A stretch of 64,000 nt of DNA from an uncultured Draconibacterium sp. (GCA_947492175.1 CANLMQ010000010.1:62001-126000); one strand, 5' to 3'; shown: positions 51,355 through 60,757, numbered from the stretch's first letter. Translations and numbers: made by a program. The notes: generated by a model not told the origin, from the sequence alone.

Positions 51355-52272
51355 ATGGAAAAGAAATCGCGTAGAAACTTCATGAAAACCCTTGGTGTTT
51401 CAATAGGTGCTGCCGGGTTAGCAGGAAGTTCCAGTATTTTAAGTTCGTGCAGCAAAGTTGAAAAAGCTTCAGGAGACAAAATCCGCCTACTTACTTCGAG
51501 CGGAGAGTTGGTTGAAGTTGACAAAGCACAACTTAAACCGGCTGATATACCAAGCCTTTCGGAGAATCAGAAAAGAGGGAGAAAAGGATTACCTGGAAGA
51601 AGCTGGGTTATGGTCATTGATCTTTCGAAATGCCGAAATGCACGCGAATGTATGAAGGGTTGTCAGAAACATCATCAACTGCGCCCCGAACAACACCATA
51701 TTAATGTATTGCAAATGCAGGATGCAGAACATACGGCTCCGTATTATATGCCCAAACCTTGTCAGCATTGCGATAATCCGCCATGTACAAAAGTTTGCCC
51801 GGTGAATGCCACATTCAAACGCGAAGATGGTATTGTTTTAATCGACAACGAACGTTGTATCGGATGCCGCTTTTGTATTGCAGCCTGTCCGTATTCGGCA
51901 AGGGTATTTAACTGGTTTGAGCCTCGCGATGCAGAAAAATACGAGGGTGTAACTTACAATATAGAAGCCAATGTTCCGCAGAAAAAAGGAACCATTTCGA
52001 AATGTTTGTTTAGCGCCGACCGTTTACGCGATGGGAAATTACCTACCTGTGTATCGTCTTGTCCGAACGGAGTTTATTGGTTTGGCGATCGCAACGAGGA
52101 TGCAGTAACCAATGGGACAACCCACGAAACCACAAGCTTCAGTAAGTTAATTAAAGACAATGCAGCTTATACATTAATGGAAGAACTCGGAACAAAACCC
52201 CGGGTTTATTATCTGCCACCCAAAGACAGAGCATTTCCATTTCAAGGAGAAGTAGAAGATCATCATTCATAA
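51355..52272 (+). CDS. Tat-exported iron-sulfur protein (DmsB/PsrB/ActB-C-terminal-like)
   Basis: 305 residues from the ATG at 51355; MEKKSRRNFMKTLGVSIGAAGLAGSSSILSSC is a twin-arginine signal with a possible lipobox cysteine. Cysteine motifs for up to four clusters: CRNARECMKGC, CQHCDNPPCTKVCP, CIGCRFCIAACP and, near the C-terminus, CLFSADRL ... CVSSCP. This is the electron-transfer subunit that normally pairs with an NrfD membrane protein; in alternative complex III it is fused to a molybdopterin-like domain in ActB, which is missing here. It is followed by nrfD 18 bases later. It probably moves electrons between NrfD-bound quinol and the cytochrome encoded next. Confidence 0.85.
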   Translation: MEKKSRRNFMKTLGVSIGAAGLAGSSSILSSCSKVEKASGDKIRLLTSSGELVEVDKAQLKPADIPSLSENQKRGRKGLPGRSWVMVIDLSKCRNARECMKGCQKHHQLRPEQHHINVLQMQDAEHTAPYYMPKPCQHCDNPPCTKVCPVNATFKREDGIVLIDNERCIGCRFCIAACPYSARVFNWFEPRDAEKYEGVTYNIEANVPQKKGTISKCLFSADRLRDGKLPTCVSSCPNGVYWFGDRNEDAVTNGTTHETTSFSKLIKDNAAYTLMEELGTKPRVYYLPPKDRAFPFQGEVEDHHS

Positions 52273-52290
52273 CTGGCTAAATTCTAAACG

Positions 52291-53649
52291 ATGGAGAAAT
52301 CAAAATCACCGGAAGAATCCCGGAAGTTATTAGATAAAATCACCTTCGACCTAACGCGATCGATTGTAAAACGCGATGAGCTGACCAATTTCTGGTATTT
52401 CATCTTAATTATGTTTGCCGCCGTAGGATTGTGGGGCTGGTTTATCCAAATTCGTGACGGACTTGGTGTCACAGGTATGCGCGATTATGTTTCGTGGGGA
52501 ATGTACATCGCCAACTTCGTGTTTTTTGTGGCAGTCAGCCTGATCGGTTTTCTGCTAAGTTCGGCTTTGCACCTTCTGAAAATCAACTGGGCAAAACCCA
52601 TATCACGGGTTGCCGAGCAAGTTGCAATAGCAGGTGTTGCTTTGGCAGGTATAATAATAGTAATGGACATGGGACGTCCCGACCGCCTTCTCAATGTTTT
52701 TATTCACGGACGTTTTGCCTCCCCCATCCTTTGGGACGTAACAGTAGTTACCACCTATTTAACCATATCTGTATTGCTTTTTTACATTCCGCTTATTCCG
52801 GATTTGGCTTTGCTTCGCGATAAAGGCACCGATGATATTCCAAAGTGGAAAATGAAAGTATATAAAATTCTGGCGCTTGGCTGGAAAGGAAATGCTGAGC
52901 AATACAAGTTGGTTTATCATGCCATGCGTGTACTTATGTTATTGATTATGCCGGTTGGTCTTTCCATTCATACTGTTACATCGTGGTTATTCGCTGCCAC
53001 TTTACGTTCGGGCTGGGATACAACCATTTTAGGCCCCTATTTTGTGGCCGGAGCCTTTGTGGCCGGAGCTGCTGCTGTGGTTATTGTAATGTATGCCTAT
53101 CGCCAACGCTACGGATTAAAAGATTATTTTGAAGACCTACATTTCGATTACATGGGAAAACTCCTTGTATTCGTCTGCCTGGTTTATCTTTATTTTAATA
53201 TCAACGAATTTTTGGTTCCTGCCTATAAAATGAAAACAGCCGAGGGCGTTCACCTTCGCAACCTGTTTACTGGTAGTTTCTCAATAATGTTCTGGCTGGC
53301 CCAAACGTTTGGTCTCATTCTGCCGATTATTTTAATGCTCTCCAAATATTTCAGAAAACCAATGCCACTTACAATCATTTCTGTTTTTGTTTTGATTGCC
53401 TCGTGGGTGAAACGCTATATTATTGTTATTCCAACTTTGGAGCATCCTTTTTTACCGGTACAAAACGTACCCGAAAATTTCAAACACTACTCTCCCACAA
53501 GTACCGAGGTAATGATTACCCTGTTCTCATTTATGGCGGCGATGCTGATAATTACAGTTCTTGCAAAAATGTTCCCGGTAATAACAATCTGGGAGTATGC
53601 CGAAGACAAAGGAATTGAAAAAGAAATAATCTCTGAACCTAAAAACTAA
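52291..53649 (+). CDS. NrfD/ActC-like quinol-interacting membrane protein
   Basis: 452 residues with about ten helices, long for NrfD but right for ActC/ActF-type subunits. Family segments are present: YVSWGMYIANFVFFVAVSLIGFLLSS, AGIIIVMDMGRPDRLLNVFIHGRFASPILWDVTVV and GLSIHTVTSWLFAATLRSGWDTTILGPYF (a His and an Arg in the quinol site of related proteins). It should oxidise or reduce menaquinone in the inner membrane with its FeS partner. It is 6 bases from the cytochrome gene. Confidence 0.88.
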   Translation: MEKSKSPEESRKLLDKITFDLTRSIVKRDELTNFWYFILIMFAAVGLWGWFIQIRDGLGVTGMRDYVSWGMYIANFVFFVAVSLIGFLLSSALHLLKINWAKPISRVAEQVAIAGVALAGIIIVMDMGRPDRLLNVFIHGRFASPILWDVTVVTTYLTISVLLFYIPLIPDLALLRDKGTDDIPKWKMKVYKILALGWKGNAEQYKLVYHAMRVLMLLIMPVGLSIHTVTSWLFAATLRSGWDTTILGPYFVAGAFVAGAAAVVIVMYAYRQRYGLKDYFEDLHFDYMGKLLVFVCLVYLYFNINEFLVPAYKMKTAEGVHLRNLFTGSFSIMFWLAQTFGLILPIILMLSKYFRKPMPLTIISVFVLIASWVKRYIIVIPTLEHPFLPVQNVPENFKHYSPTSTEVMITLFSFMAAMLIITVLAKMFPVITIWEYAEDKGIEKEIISEPKN

Positions 53650-53655
53650 GTAGAA

Positions 53656-54540
53656 ATGATGAAGAAAATAAACCTGGTATTTATAGCAATACTGTTCATC
53701 GTACAACAGGGGATGAGTCAGGAATGGTTGGTTCCGGAAGACCAGAAGACGGTTAAAAATCCATCGGAATATAATCTGGCCAATGTAAAAAAAGGGAAAG
53801 ACCTTTTTCTAACAAATTGTAAATCGTGCCATGGCGATGCCGGTAAAAACAATGGTTTGCCATTGATCCCGCCACCGCCCGATGTTACATCTGATATAAT
53901 GCAAGCCAATACAGAAGGCGAACTTTTTTACAAAATTACTCATGGACGTGGAGGTATGCCCCAGTTTGAAAAAACTATTTCGGAAGACGACCGCTGGCGT
54001 TTGGTTAATTACATAATGAATTACAATCCTGCCAACGAACCGGTTTTAGTGGAAGCTCCTCCAAAAAAAGCGAAACTTTTGGCATCGGTTAACGAAACCG
54101 AAAACAAGGTTGAAGTTTTTGCGGAAGTAGAAGCAGAAGATGGTAAATACGTACTTCTGCCGGACGCAACTGTTTCGATAAGTGCCAAAAAAGCATTTGG
54201 TGATTTACCGATTGGAGAAGTTTTAACCAATGCTGAAGGACGGGCAGAATACAGCATTCCAGAAGAATTAATTGGCGATGAACAAGGATACGTAACTGTT
54301 GTTGTTAGCCTGGATGAAGGATACGTTACCGATCCGGTGATTCTTGAAGCAGCAAAAGTAGGACAACCAAAACAAGTACCTCAACTGATCAAAAAGGAGG
54401 TACTTTGGTCAACCAACGAGAATGTTCAAACCTGGTTACTTTTATCGTATTTAGGCGCAGTTGGGGGAGCCTGGCTGGCAATTGCTTACGTAGTTTTTCA
54501 AATTTTCAAAATCTGGCGCGTAGGAAAGCAACAAGAATAA
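53656..54540 (+). CDS. Membrane-anchored monoheme cytochrome c with Ig-like domain
   Basis: 294 residues: signal peptide (MMKKINLVFIAILFIVQQGMSQ), cytochrome c domain at about 35-135 with C55, C58, H59 (NCKSCHGDAG) and a methionine ligand in GRGGMPQFE, a strand-rich Ig-like domain at about 140-245 (LPDATVSISAKKAFGDLPIGEVLTNAEGRAEYSIP), then a C-terminal transmembrane helix (TWLLLSYLGAVGGAWLAIAYVVF). It fits the ActE-like role of passing electrons from the FeS/NrfD pair to the oxidase. ccoS starts two bases later, so it belongs to the cbb3 operon. Confidence 0.85.
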   Translation: MMKKINLVFIAILFIVQQGMSQEWLVPEDQKTVKNPSEYNLANVKKGKDLFLTNCKSCHGDAGKNNGLPLIPPPPDVTSDIMQANTEGELFYKITHGRGGMPQFEKTISEDDRWRLVNYIMNYNPANEPVLVEAPPKKAKLLASVNETENKVEVFAEVEAEDGKYVLLPDATVSISAKKAFGDLPIGEVLTNAEGRAEYSIPEELIGDEQGYVTVVVSLDEGYVTDPVILEAAKVGQPKQVPQLIKKEVLWSTNENVQTWLLLSYLGAVGGAWLAIAYVVFQIFKIWRVGKQQE

Positions 54541-54541
54541 C

Positions 54542-54736
54542 ATGAATATTTTTTACCTGCTGATAGGAGTTAGTTTATTTGCCGCACTTATTTTTCTGGG
54601 TGCCTTTATCTGGGCTGTACGAACAGGGCAATTCGATGACAATGAAACTCCTTCGATGCGTGTGCTTTTCGACGATGAATCAACTGAAAGTGAAACGAAA
54701 GAAGAAGAAAAAGAAGAACAAAAACAAACGACATAA
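54542..54736 (+). CDS. ccoS: cbb3 oxidase assembly protein CcoS
   Basis: 64 residues with one N-terminal helix (MNIFYLLIGVSLFAALIFLGAFIWAVR) and the family motif RTGQFDDNETPSMRVLFDDE, followed by an acidic, lysine-rich tail. CcoS is needed for cofactor insertion into the oxidase. In this genome it opens the cbb3 section instead of ending it. Confidence 0.93.
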   Translation: MNIFYLLIGVSLFAALIFLGAFIWAVRTGQFDDNETPSMRVLFDDESTESETKEEEKEEQKQTT

Positions 54737-54747
54737 TTATCCAACGT

Positions 54748-57228
54748 ATGGAAAATCAAAAATTTAACTACGACAACAAAATTGTCAGGCTATTTATTCT
54801 TGCTACTCTAATCTGGGGGGTTGTAGGAATTCTGGTGGGTTTAGTTGCTGCCTTGCAACTGGCTTTTCCCGTATTCAACTTCGGGCTGGAATTTACAACT
54901 TTTGGCAGAGTAAGACCGGTTCATACCAATGCAATTATATTTGCCTTTGTCGGGAACGCCATTTTTGCAGGAGTTTATTATTCTATGCAAAAACTGCTTA
55001 AAACCCGAATGTATAGCGATAAACTAAGTGCATTCCATTTTTGGGGCTGGCAAACCATAATAGCATTGGCCGCTGTATCGCTTCTTGCCGGTTTTACTAC
55101 CGGTAAAGAATACGCAGAACTGGAATGGCCCATCGATATATTAATTACTTTGGTTTGGGTTGCTTTTGGCTGGAACATGATCGGAACTTTGATCGTACGA
55201 AGAGTTCAGCATATTTATGCAGCCATTTGGTGGTACCTGGCCACATTTCTGGGCGTGGCCATTCTGCACGTAGTAAACTCCTTCGAGTTGCCCATTTCTC
55301 TTTTTAAAAGTTATTCAATTTATGCCGGTGCGCAAGATGCTGTTGTACAATGGTGGTACGGACACAATGCCGTTGCATTTTTCCTTACAACACCATTTTT
55401 AGGTTTAATGTATTACTACCTGCCTAAAGCAGCAAACCGGCCTATTTATTCATATAAATTATCAATCATTCATTTTTGGTCACTCATTTTCCTGTATATG
55501 TGGGCCGGTCCGCACCATTTATTATACCAGGCATTACCAGAATGGGCTCAAGCACTTGGAGTTACTTTTTCGATTATGCTGATAGCTCCAAGCTGGGGAG
55601 GAATGATAAACGGACTATTAACATTGCGGGGAGCCTGGGACCGGGTTCGTGACAGCGCTTCCTTAAAATTCCTGGTTGTTGCTGTTACCGCTTACGGTAT
55701 GTCTACATTCGAAGGGCCAATGATGTCGTTAAAAACAGTTAACCAAATTACCCACTTTACCGACTGGACCATCGCACACGTACACATTGGCGGCATGGGC
55801 TGGAATGGAGGTATCGTATTTGGTATGTTATACTGGCTGGTTCCAAAGTTGTTTAAAACAAAACTGTATTCCGAGAAACTGGCCAACACTCACTTCTGGA
55901 TGTCAACGCTTGCCATTCTAGTATATGCTATCCCATTGTACTGGGCAGCTGTTACACAATGGTTAATGTGGCGCGATTATACCGATGAAGGTTTCCTTCA
56001 ATATCCAAACTTCCTTGAAACATTAACCCAGATTGTTCCTATGTATGCCGTTCGCGTATTTAGTGGCGTTCTTTTCCTTGGTGGTTTTCTAATTATGCTG
56101 TTTAACCTGTTAAAAACAATGGCAGCAGGGAGTTTTGTAAACAACGAAGCTGCTGAAGCACCTGCACTGGTACTTGAAGGTGCTCGTAACCCAGCAACAG
56201 AAACCATTCACCGTTGGTTAGAAAGAAAGGCAGTTCGTTTTTCAATATTAGCATTTATAGCTTTGGCAATTGGTGGTGCAGTCGAAATTATTCCTATGAT
56301 ATTTATTAAATCGAATGTACCCACCATCGATTCGGTAAAACCATACACCCCACTTGAGCTGGAAGGACGCGATTTATACATTGCAGAAGGATGTTATGTA
56401 TGCCATTCGCAAATGGTACGTCCGTTCCGATGGGAAACCGATCGTTATGGTGAGTACTCAAAAATCGGCGAATTTGTGTACGATCATCCTTATCAGTGGG
56501 GATCGCGCCGGATTGGGCCGGATTTAGCTCGGGCCGGTGTTGTTGGAGGACCAATGTATAAAAATGCAGCCTGGCATTACAACCACTTTATGGATCCGCA
56601 AAAAATGAATCAGGAATCAATTATGCCAAACTATGCCTGGTTGGCTGTAAAAAATATCAAGCTGGATCAGATACCGAAAAAAATTAAGGCAATGCAAACT
56701 CTCGGGATACCCTATCCGGAAGGATATGCTGAAAAAGCGGTTGAAGATTTGATGACACAGGCACAGCAAATTTCTGATGATTTAAAAGCATCGGGTATCG
56801 AAATTGCTCCACAAAAACAAATGGTTGCTATGATTGCCTATATGCACAAGTTAGGAAAAGACATTTCGGGCGTTGCAGAAACAAAAAAAGTAGTGATGCA
56901 TGCCGAATCGGCAGAAAAACCGGTTTTAAAAGAGGTTAAGCTGTTAGACAGTGAAGCTGATCTGGCTGCCGGCGAGAAACTTTTTAAAAGTACCTGTGTG
57001 GTTTGCCACGGAGTTGACGGGAAAGGTATCGCAACTTTTCCAAACCTTGTTGACGACGAGTGGATTAACGGGAACTCTCCTGAAAAAGTTGTTCATTCTA
57101 TTTCAGAAGGAAATGTGGCTAAAGGAATGATTCCGTATAAATCGCAATTATCTGAAAAGCAGATCACGCAGCTGGCAAGTTACATTCTTATAACACTTCA
57201 AAAAAAGCAAGATGAAGATAGTAAGTAA
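54748..57228 (+). CDS. ccoNO: Fused cbb3 oxidase CcoN-CcoO with an extra C-terminal cytochrome c
   Basis: 826 residues. CcoN part (about 1-465): 12 helices with heme and CuB histidines in RPVHTNAIIF, WWYGHNAVAFF, MWAGPHHLLY and DWTIAHVHIGGMGWNGG. CcoO part (about 490-700): anchor helix VRFSILAFIALAIGGAVEIIPMIF, then heme c at C549, C552, H553 (CYVCHSQM) and the family's WGSRRIGPDLARAG. The end (about 735-825) is a second cytochrome c with C750, C753, H754 (CVVCHGVDGKG) and GMIPYKSQLS for the methionine ligand. CcoNO fusions are known in Bacteroidota; the added cytochrome is less usual. High-affinity O2 reduction in the inner membrane. Confidence 0.95.
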   Translation: MENQKFNYDNKIVRLFILATLIWGVVGILVGLVAALQLAFPVFNFGLEFTTFGRVRPVHTNAIIFAFVGNAIFAGVYYSMQKLLKTRMYSDKLSAFHFWGWQTIIALAAVSLLAGFTTGKEYAELEWPIDILITLVWVAFGWNMIGTLIVRRVQHIYAAIWWYLATFLGVAILHVVNSFELPISLFKSYSIYAGAQDAVVQWWYGHNAVAFFLTTPFLGLMYYYLPKAANRPIYSYKLSIIHFWSLIFLYMWAGPHHLLYQALPEWAQALGVTFSIMLIAPSWGGMINGLLTLRGAWDRVRDSASLKFLVVAVTAYGMSTFEGPMMSLKTVNQITHFTDWTIAHVHIGGMGWNGGIVFGMLYWLVPKLFKTKLYSEKLANTHFWMSTLAILVYAIPLYWAAVTQWLMWRDYTDEGFLQYPNFLETLTQIVPMYAVRVFSGVLFLGGFLIMLFNLLKTMAAGSFVNNEAAEAPALVLEGARNPATETIHRWLERKAVRFSILAFIALAIGGAVEIIPMIFIKSNVPTIDSVKPYTPLELEGRDLYIAEGCYVCHSQMVRPFRWETDRYGEYSKIGEFVYDHPYQWGSRRIGPDLARAGVVGGPMYKNAAWHYNHFMDPQKMNQESIMPNYAWLAVKNIKLDQIPKKIKAMQTLGIPYPEGYAEKAVEDLMTQAQQISDDLKASGIEIAPQKQMVAMIAYMHKLGKDISGVAETKKVVMHAESAEKPVLKEVKLLDSEADLAAGEKLFKSTCVVCHGVDGKGIATFPNLVDDEWINGNSPEKVVHSISEGNVAKGMIPYKSQLSEKQITQLASYILITLQKKQDEDSK

Positions 57229-57406
57229 CCTATTAACAAGTATCGAAGGAATCCAAATTTTTTACATCATCGGATTACTGATCTTTGTGGTACTGTTCGT
57301 CGTTATATTTATTCGCACCATGCGGTTGCGAAATAGCGACATGGAAGCGATTAAAAACTCAATTTTATCGGATGAAGAATCCGAAGACTTCATAACTTCA
57401 AATTAA
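57212..57406 (+). CDS. ccoQ: CcoQ-like small cbb3 subunit
   Basis: 64 residues overlapping the end of ccoNO by 17 bases, which indicates translational coupling. One helix (about 13-37: GIQIFYIIGLLIFVVLFVVIFIRTM) and a short charged tail with SDMEAIKNSILSDEESED. Position and hydropathy fit the CcoQ/FixQ role; sequence conservation in this family is weak, so the call rests on context. Confidence 0.8.
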   Translation: MKIVSNLLTSIEGIQIFYIIGLLIFVVLFVVIFIRTMRLRNSDMEAIKNSILSDEESEDFITSN

Positions 57407-57417
57407 ATTTTAAAGCT

Positions 57418-57993
57418 ATGCCTGAAGAAAAAAAGAAAGTAACCGAACCGGTTGACAATATAATGGATCACGATTATGATGGAATAAAGGAATTGGATAA
57501 TCCGCCTCCGCGCTGGATTATGCTCTTATTCTACATTACTATTGGCTGGTCTATCATTTATGGGGCTTATTATTTTTGGTTGAAAGAAGGTGTGCATCAG
57601 GATGCAGAGTATGAAGCAAAATCGATGAAACACGACCAGAAATATCAGATTGAAAGCCTCGATGCCAATGCACTGGTTGCTTTTACTGATGAAGCATCGC
57701 TGGCAGAAGGCAAACAGGTTTATACCGATATGGCTTGTATGGCTTGTCATGGTATGAATGGTGAAGGAAATGCAGTAGGGCCAAACCTTACCGATGAATT
57801 TTGGATCCACGGATGCGGAATCCAAAACGTTTTTAATGTCATTAAGAATGGCGAACCGGCAAAGGGGATGACAGCATTTAAAGGACAGATAAGTGACGAT
57901 AAGATTCAAAAGGTTGCAAGCTATGTAATGAGCCTGAAAGGATCAAATCCGGCAAATGCAAAAGAAGCACAGGGAGAAAAATGTGAAGAGTAA
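57418..57993 (+). CDS. ccoP: cbb3 oxidase subunit CcoP with a single heme c
   Basis: 191 residues. The N-terminal DHDYDGIKELDNPPPRWI and the helix (MLLFYITIGWSIIYGAYYFW) are the CcoP signature. Only one cytochrome c domain follows (about 88-180) with C107, C110, H111 (CMACHGMNGEG) and a methionine in KGMTAFKGQIS; standard CcoP has two. The missing domain corresponds to the extra one at the end of CcoNO, which keeps three heme c groups in the complex. An additional Cys lies in IHGCGIQNV. A terminator follows. Confidence 0.92.
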   Translation: MPEEKKKVTEPVDNIMDHDYDGIKELDNPPPRWIMLLFYITIGWSIIYGAYYFWLKEGVHQDAEYEAKSMKHDQKYQIESLDANALVAFTDEASLAEGKQVYTDMACMACHGMNGEGNAVGPNLTDEFWIHGCGIQNVFNVIKNGEPAKGMTAFKGQISDDKIQKVASYVMSLKGSNPANAKEAQGEKCEE

Positions 57994-58010
57994 ATAAAAT
58001 CAAACAGTTT

Positions 58011-58040
58011 AAAGAGGGGAATAAACTCCCCTCTTTTTTA
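58011..58040 (+). terminator. Terminator after ccoP
   Basis: Perfect stem AAAGAGGGGA / TCCCCTCTTT around ATAAAC with a following T-run. It would reduce transcription of the downstream ccoG-ccoH-safE-ccoI assembly genes relative to the structural genes. Confidence 0.88.
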
Positions 58041-58056
58041 CACACGATTTGAACAT

Positions 58057-59418
58057 ATGGCAAAAGACAATTTAGATTTCAGGGACAAGCCCATAAATCT
58101 GAACGAACGTGGAGGAAGAAAGTGGGTATATGCTAAAAAACCGTCAGGGAAATGGTTTACCCGTCGAACCATATTTAGCTACATTATGCTTTTGTTCTTT
58201 GTTGGAGTACCTTTTATTCGTGTAAATGGCAATCCACTTATACTGCTCGACATTGCCAACCGAAAATTTATCATTTTTGGTGCCATATTCTGGGCACAGG
58301 ATACTTTTATTCTTGCCTTACTTATGTTGTCGTTTGTTCTGTTTGTTGTTCTGTTTACGGTAACCTTTGGCCGGCTTTGGTGTGGTTGGGCATGTCCGCA
58401 AACTATTTTTCTCGAAATGGTTTTTCGAAAAATTGAGTTTCTGATTGAAGGAGATTACCGCGCCCGTCATAAACTGGACAATAGCCCATGGACCGCAAAT
58501 AAAATCTTTAAAAGAACACTTAAACACAGCATTTTTATCCTGATTTCAATTGCCATGACCAATACATTCCTGATGTGGTTTATTGGCAGCGATGCCTGGA
58601 TTAAGATGATTAGTTCGCCTGTTAAAGAAAATATAACCGGTTTTATAATCATGCTTCTGGTTTCAGCCTTCTTTTATTGGGTGTATTCATTTTTCCGCGA
58701 GCAGATTTGTACCATGGTTTGTCCGTATGGTAGAATGCAGGGTGTTTTACTCGATTCGAATACCATTATGGTTACTTACGATTACAAACGTGGTGAACCT
58801 CGGGGCGGACACGGTGATGGAGACTGTACCGACTGTAAACAATGTATTTCGGTATGCCCCACCGGAATTGATATACGAAACGGAACACAGCTCGAATGTA
58901 TAAACTGTACAGCCTGTATAGATCAGTGCAATAAAATTATGCATGTAACCGGGAAACCTCCCGGATTGATACGATATGCTTCGGAAGCTTCAATAAAAGG
59001 CGGACATACAAAAATCTGGAATGCAAGGAATCGTGCTTACTCGGTAGTTCTGCTTATTATTTTCTCATTTTTTGTGTTCACACTGGCAACACGTCCCGCA
59101 ATTGAAACAACTATTTTACGTACACCAGGCTTGCTTTATCAAAACCACGAAAATACAATTTCGAATGTGTACAACATCAAAATTGTAAATAAGACACACA
59201 ACGAAATGCCACTTGAAATCAGGTTGATTTCACACAAAGGAGAAATTCGAATGGCCGGAAACAAAATGAACATAAAAGACCAGGATCTGTTTGAGTCTAC
59301 CTTTCTACTATTCATTCCCAAAGAGGAATTGAAAGGAGATAAAACGGAGATAGAATTTGGCATTTACAGCAATAATGAATTAATTGAAACCTATAAAACT
59401 ACATTTGTAGGCCCATGA
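58057..59418 (+). CDS. ccoG: cbb3 oxidase accessory ferredoxin CcoG (FixG/RdxA)
   Basis: Copper-reducing or electron-donating assembly factor in the inner membrane. 453 residues: five helices, NosR-like GRLWCGWACPQTIFLEMVFR, two ferredoxin clusters in CTDCKQCISVCPTGIDIRNG and CINCTACIDQCNKIM, and a periplasmic immunoglobulin-like C-terminal domain (about 350-453). 17 bases after the ccoP terminator's T-run. Confidence 0.95.
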   Translation: MAKDNLDFRDKPINLNERGGRKWVYAKKPSGKWFTRRTIFSYIMLLFFVGVPFIRVNGNPLILLDIANRKFIIFGAIFWAQDTFILALLMLSFVLFVVLFTVTFGRLWCGWACPQTIFLEMVFRKIEFLIEGDYRARHKLDNSPWTANKIFKRTLKHSIFILISIAMTNTFLMWFIGSDAWIKMISSPVKENITGFIIMLLVSAFFYWVYSFFREQICTMVCPYGRMQGVLLDSNTIMVTYDYKRGEPRGGHGDGDCTDCKQCISVCPTGIDIRNGTQLECINCTACIDQCNKIMHVTGKPPGLIRYASEASIKGGHTKIWNARNRAYSVVLLIIFSFFVFTLATRPAIETTILRTPGLLYQNHENTISNVYNIKIVNKTHNEMPLEIRLISHKGEIRMAGNKMNIKDQDLFESTFLLFIPKEELKGDKTEIEFGIYSNNELIETYKTTFVGP

Positions 59419-59473
59419 GAGAATTAATAGTCGCAGTAGACAGTTTTCAGAAGAACGAATTGAAATTGATGAT

Positions 59474-59914
59474 ATGAAATTTAATTGGGGTACGGGTATA
59501 TTTTTATTTTTAGCACTCTTTTTAGCCGGATCGGCAGTGTTTATAATATTTGCGGCACGGCAGCAGGTTAACCTGGTGCATAAAGATTATTACGAAAAAG
59601 GTGTCGACTATTCGGAACAGATGAAAGTAAATGAACGTTCGAAAACATATGTAAGGTCTGTTGATGTCAGTTCTTCAGACAAAGCCTTTATTGTAACAAT
59701 TGAAAAATCGCTGGCAGAAAAGATTGACTCAGGAACCATGTACATGTATCGCCCATCGGATAAAACAAAAGATATCAAAATTCCGGTTACTGCCGGACTC
59801 GACTATGTGGAATTCCAGAATACAGAACTTATAAATGGCCGGTACATTCTGAAATTTACGTGGTATATGAAAGGAGTAAAATATGAAATTGATCAGCCGG
59901 TAAACATCCAATAG
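59474..59914 (+). CDS. ccoH: cbb3 oxidase assembly protein CcoH/FixH
   Basis: 146 residues: N-terminal helix (MKFNWGTGIFLFLALFLAGSAVFIIFAARQ) followed by VHKDYYEKGVDYSEQMKVNERSK, the FixH signature, and a periplasmic beta-sandwich part. It assists insertion of CcoP. 55 bases after ccoG. Confidence 0.9.
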   Translation: MKFNWGTGIFLFLALFLAGSAVFIIFAARQQVNLVHKDYYEKGVDYSEQMKVNERSKTYVRSVDVSSSDKAFIVTIEKSLAEKIDSGTMYMYRPSDKTKDIKIPVTAGLDYVEFQNTELINGRYILKFTWYMKGVKYEIDQPVNIQ

Positions 59915-59995
59915 AAACACAAAAATCTGTTACAGAATATTAATCCGAAGGTATTAACAACGTGCCTTTTTCAAAAAACTATAATCAACGCCAGC

Positions 59996-60757
59996 ATGAC
60001 TATTTTAATTTCAGCTTTAATTCTCGGGTTAATGGGTAGTTTTCATTGTGCCGGAATGTGCGGCCCCATTGCCATTGCCCTTCCTCTTCATGGAAATACC
60101 GTTCCTCAAAAAATATTTGGAGGAGCACTATATAATATTGGAAGAACAATTACCTACGGAATTATGGGGGCCATTTTTGGTCTGCTCGGACAAGGACTGC
60201 AATTGATCGGATTCCAACAAAAAGTATCGGTAATAATGGGTGCCCTGATGATTATTTCTGTTCTGTTCCCTAAACTTTTTAAAAACCAGTACAGGATGGA
60301 TAAAAGCTGGTTTTCTGCTGTCGGAAAACTAAAAAAGACCATTGGACAAATGTTTTCCATTCGCTCTTTTCAAAGCCTGTTTTTTATTGGAATGCTAAAC
60401 GGACTTTTACCTTGCGGACTGGTTTATATGGCCATTGCAGGCGCTATTGGCACGGGTGGTATTGCAGAAGGATCGTTGTATATGATTTTATTTGGTTTAG
60501 GTACAATTCCCATGTTGCTGGCTATTTCTCTTGCCGGAAATATTATGAGTCTTACCATTCGAAATAAAATAAACAAACTAATCCCGGTTCTTGTAATAGT
60601 GGTTGGAGTTTTATTCGTATTGCGTGGCTTAAGCCTGGGAATCCCCTATTTGAGTCCGCCAAAGCAAAAAATAGAACAAAAATTTGAAAAAAGTTTAGAA
60701 CAAGAATCTGCCACATTACATAACGAAACAAAAGGCGACTGTTGTAAAAGCAATTAA
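59996..60757 (+). CDS. TauE/SafE (DsbD-like) membrane protein of the cbb3 cluster
   Basis: 253 residues, about six helices. The first helix ends with the metal-binding-type signature HCAGMCGPIAIALPLHG, and a matching LLPCGLVYMAIAGAIGTG occurs in the middle, the DsbD_2 pattern. A hydrophilic His/Cys-containing tail follows (KGDCCKSN). Members next to ccoGHIS are thought to move copper or reductant for oxidase maturation; the substrate is not shown by the sequence. Confidence 0.82.
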   Translation: MTILISALILGLMGSFHCAGMCGPIAIALPLHGNTVPQKIFGGALYNIGRTITYGIMGAIFGLLGQGLQLIGFQQKVSVIMGALMIISVLFPKLFKNQYRMDKSWFSAVGKLKKTIGQMFSIRSFQSLFFIGMLNGLLPCGLVYMAIAGAIGTGGIAEGSLYMILFGLGTIPMLLAISLAGNIMSLTIRNKINKLIPVLVIVVGVLFVLRGLSLGIPYLSPPKQKIEQKFEKSLEQESATLHNETKGDCCKSN

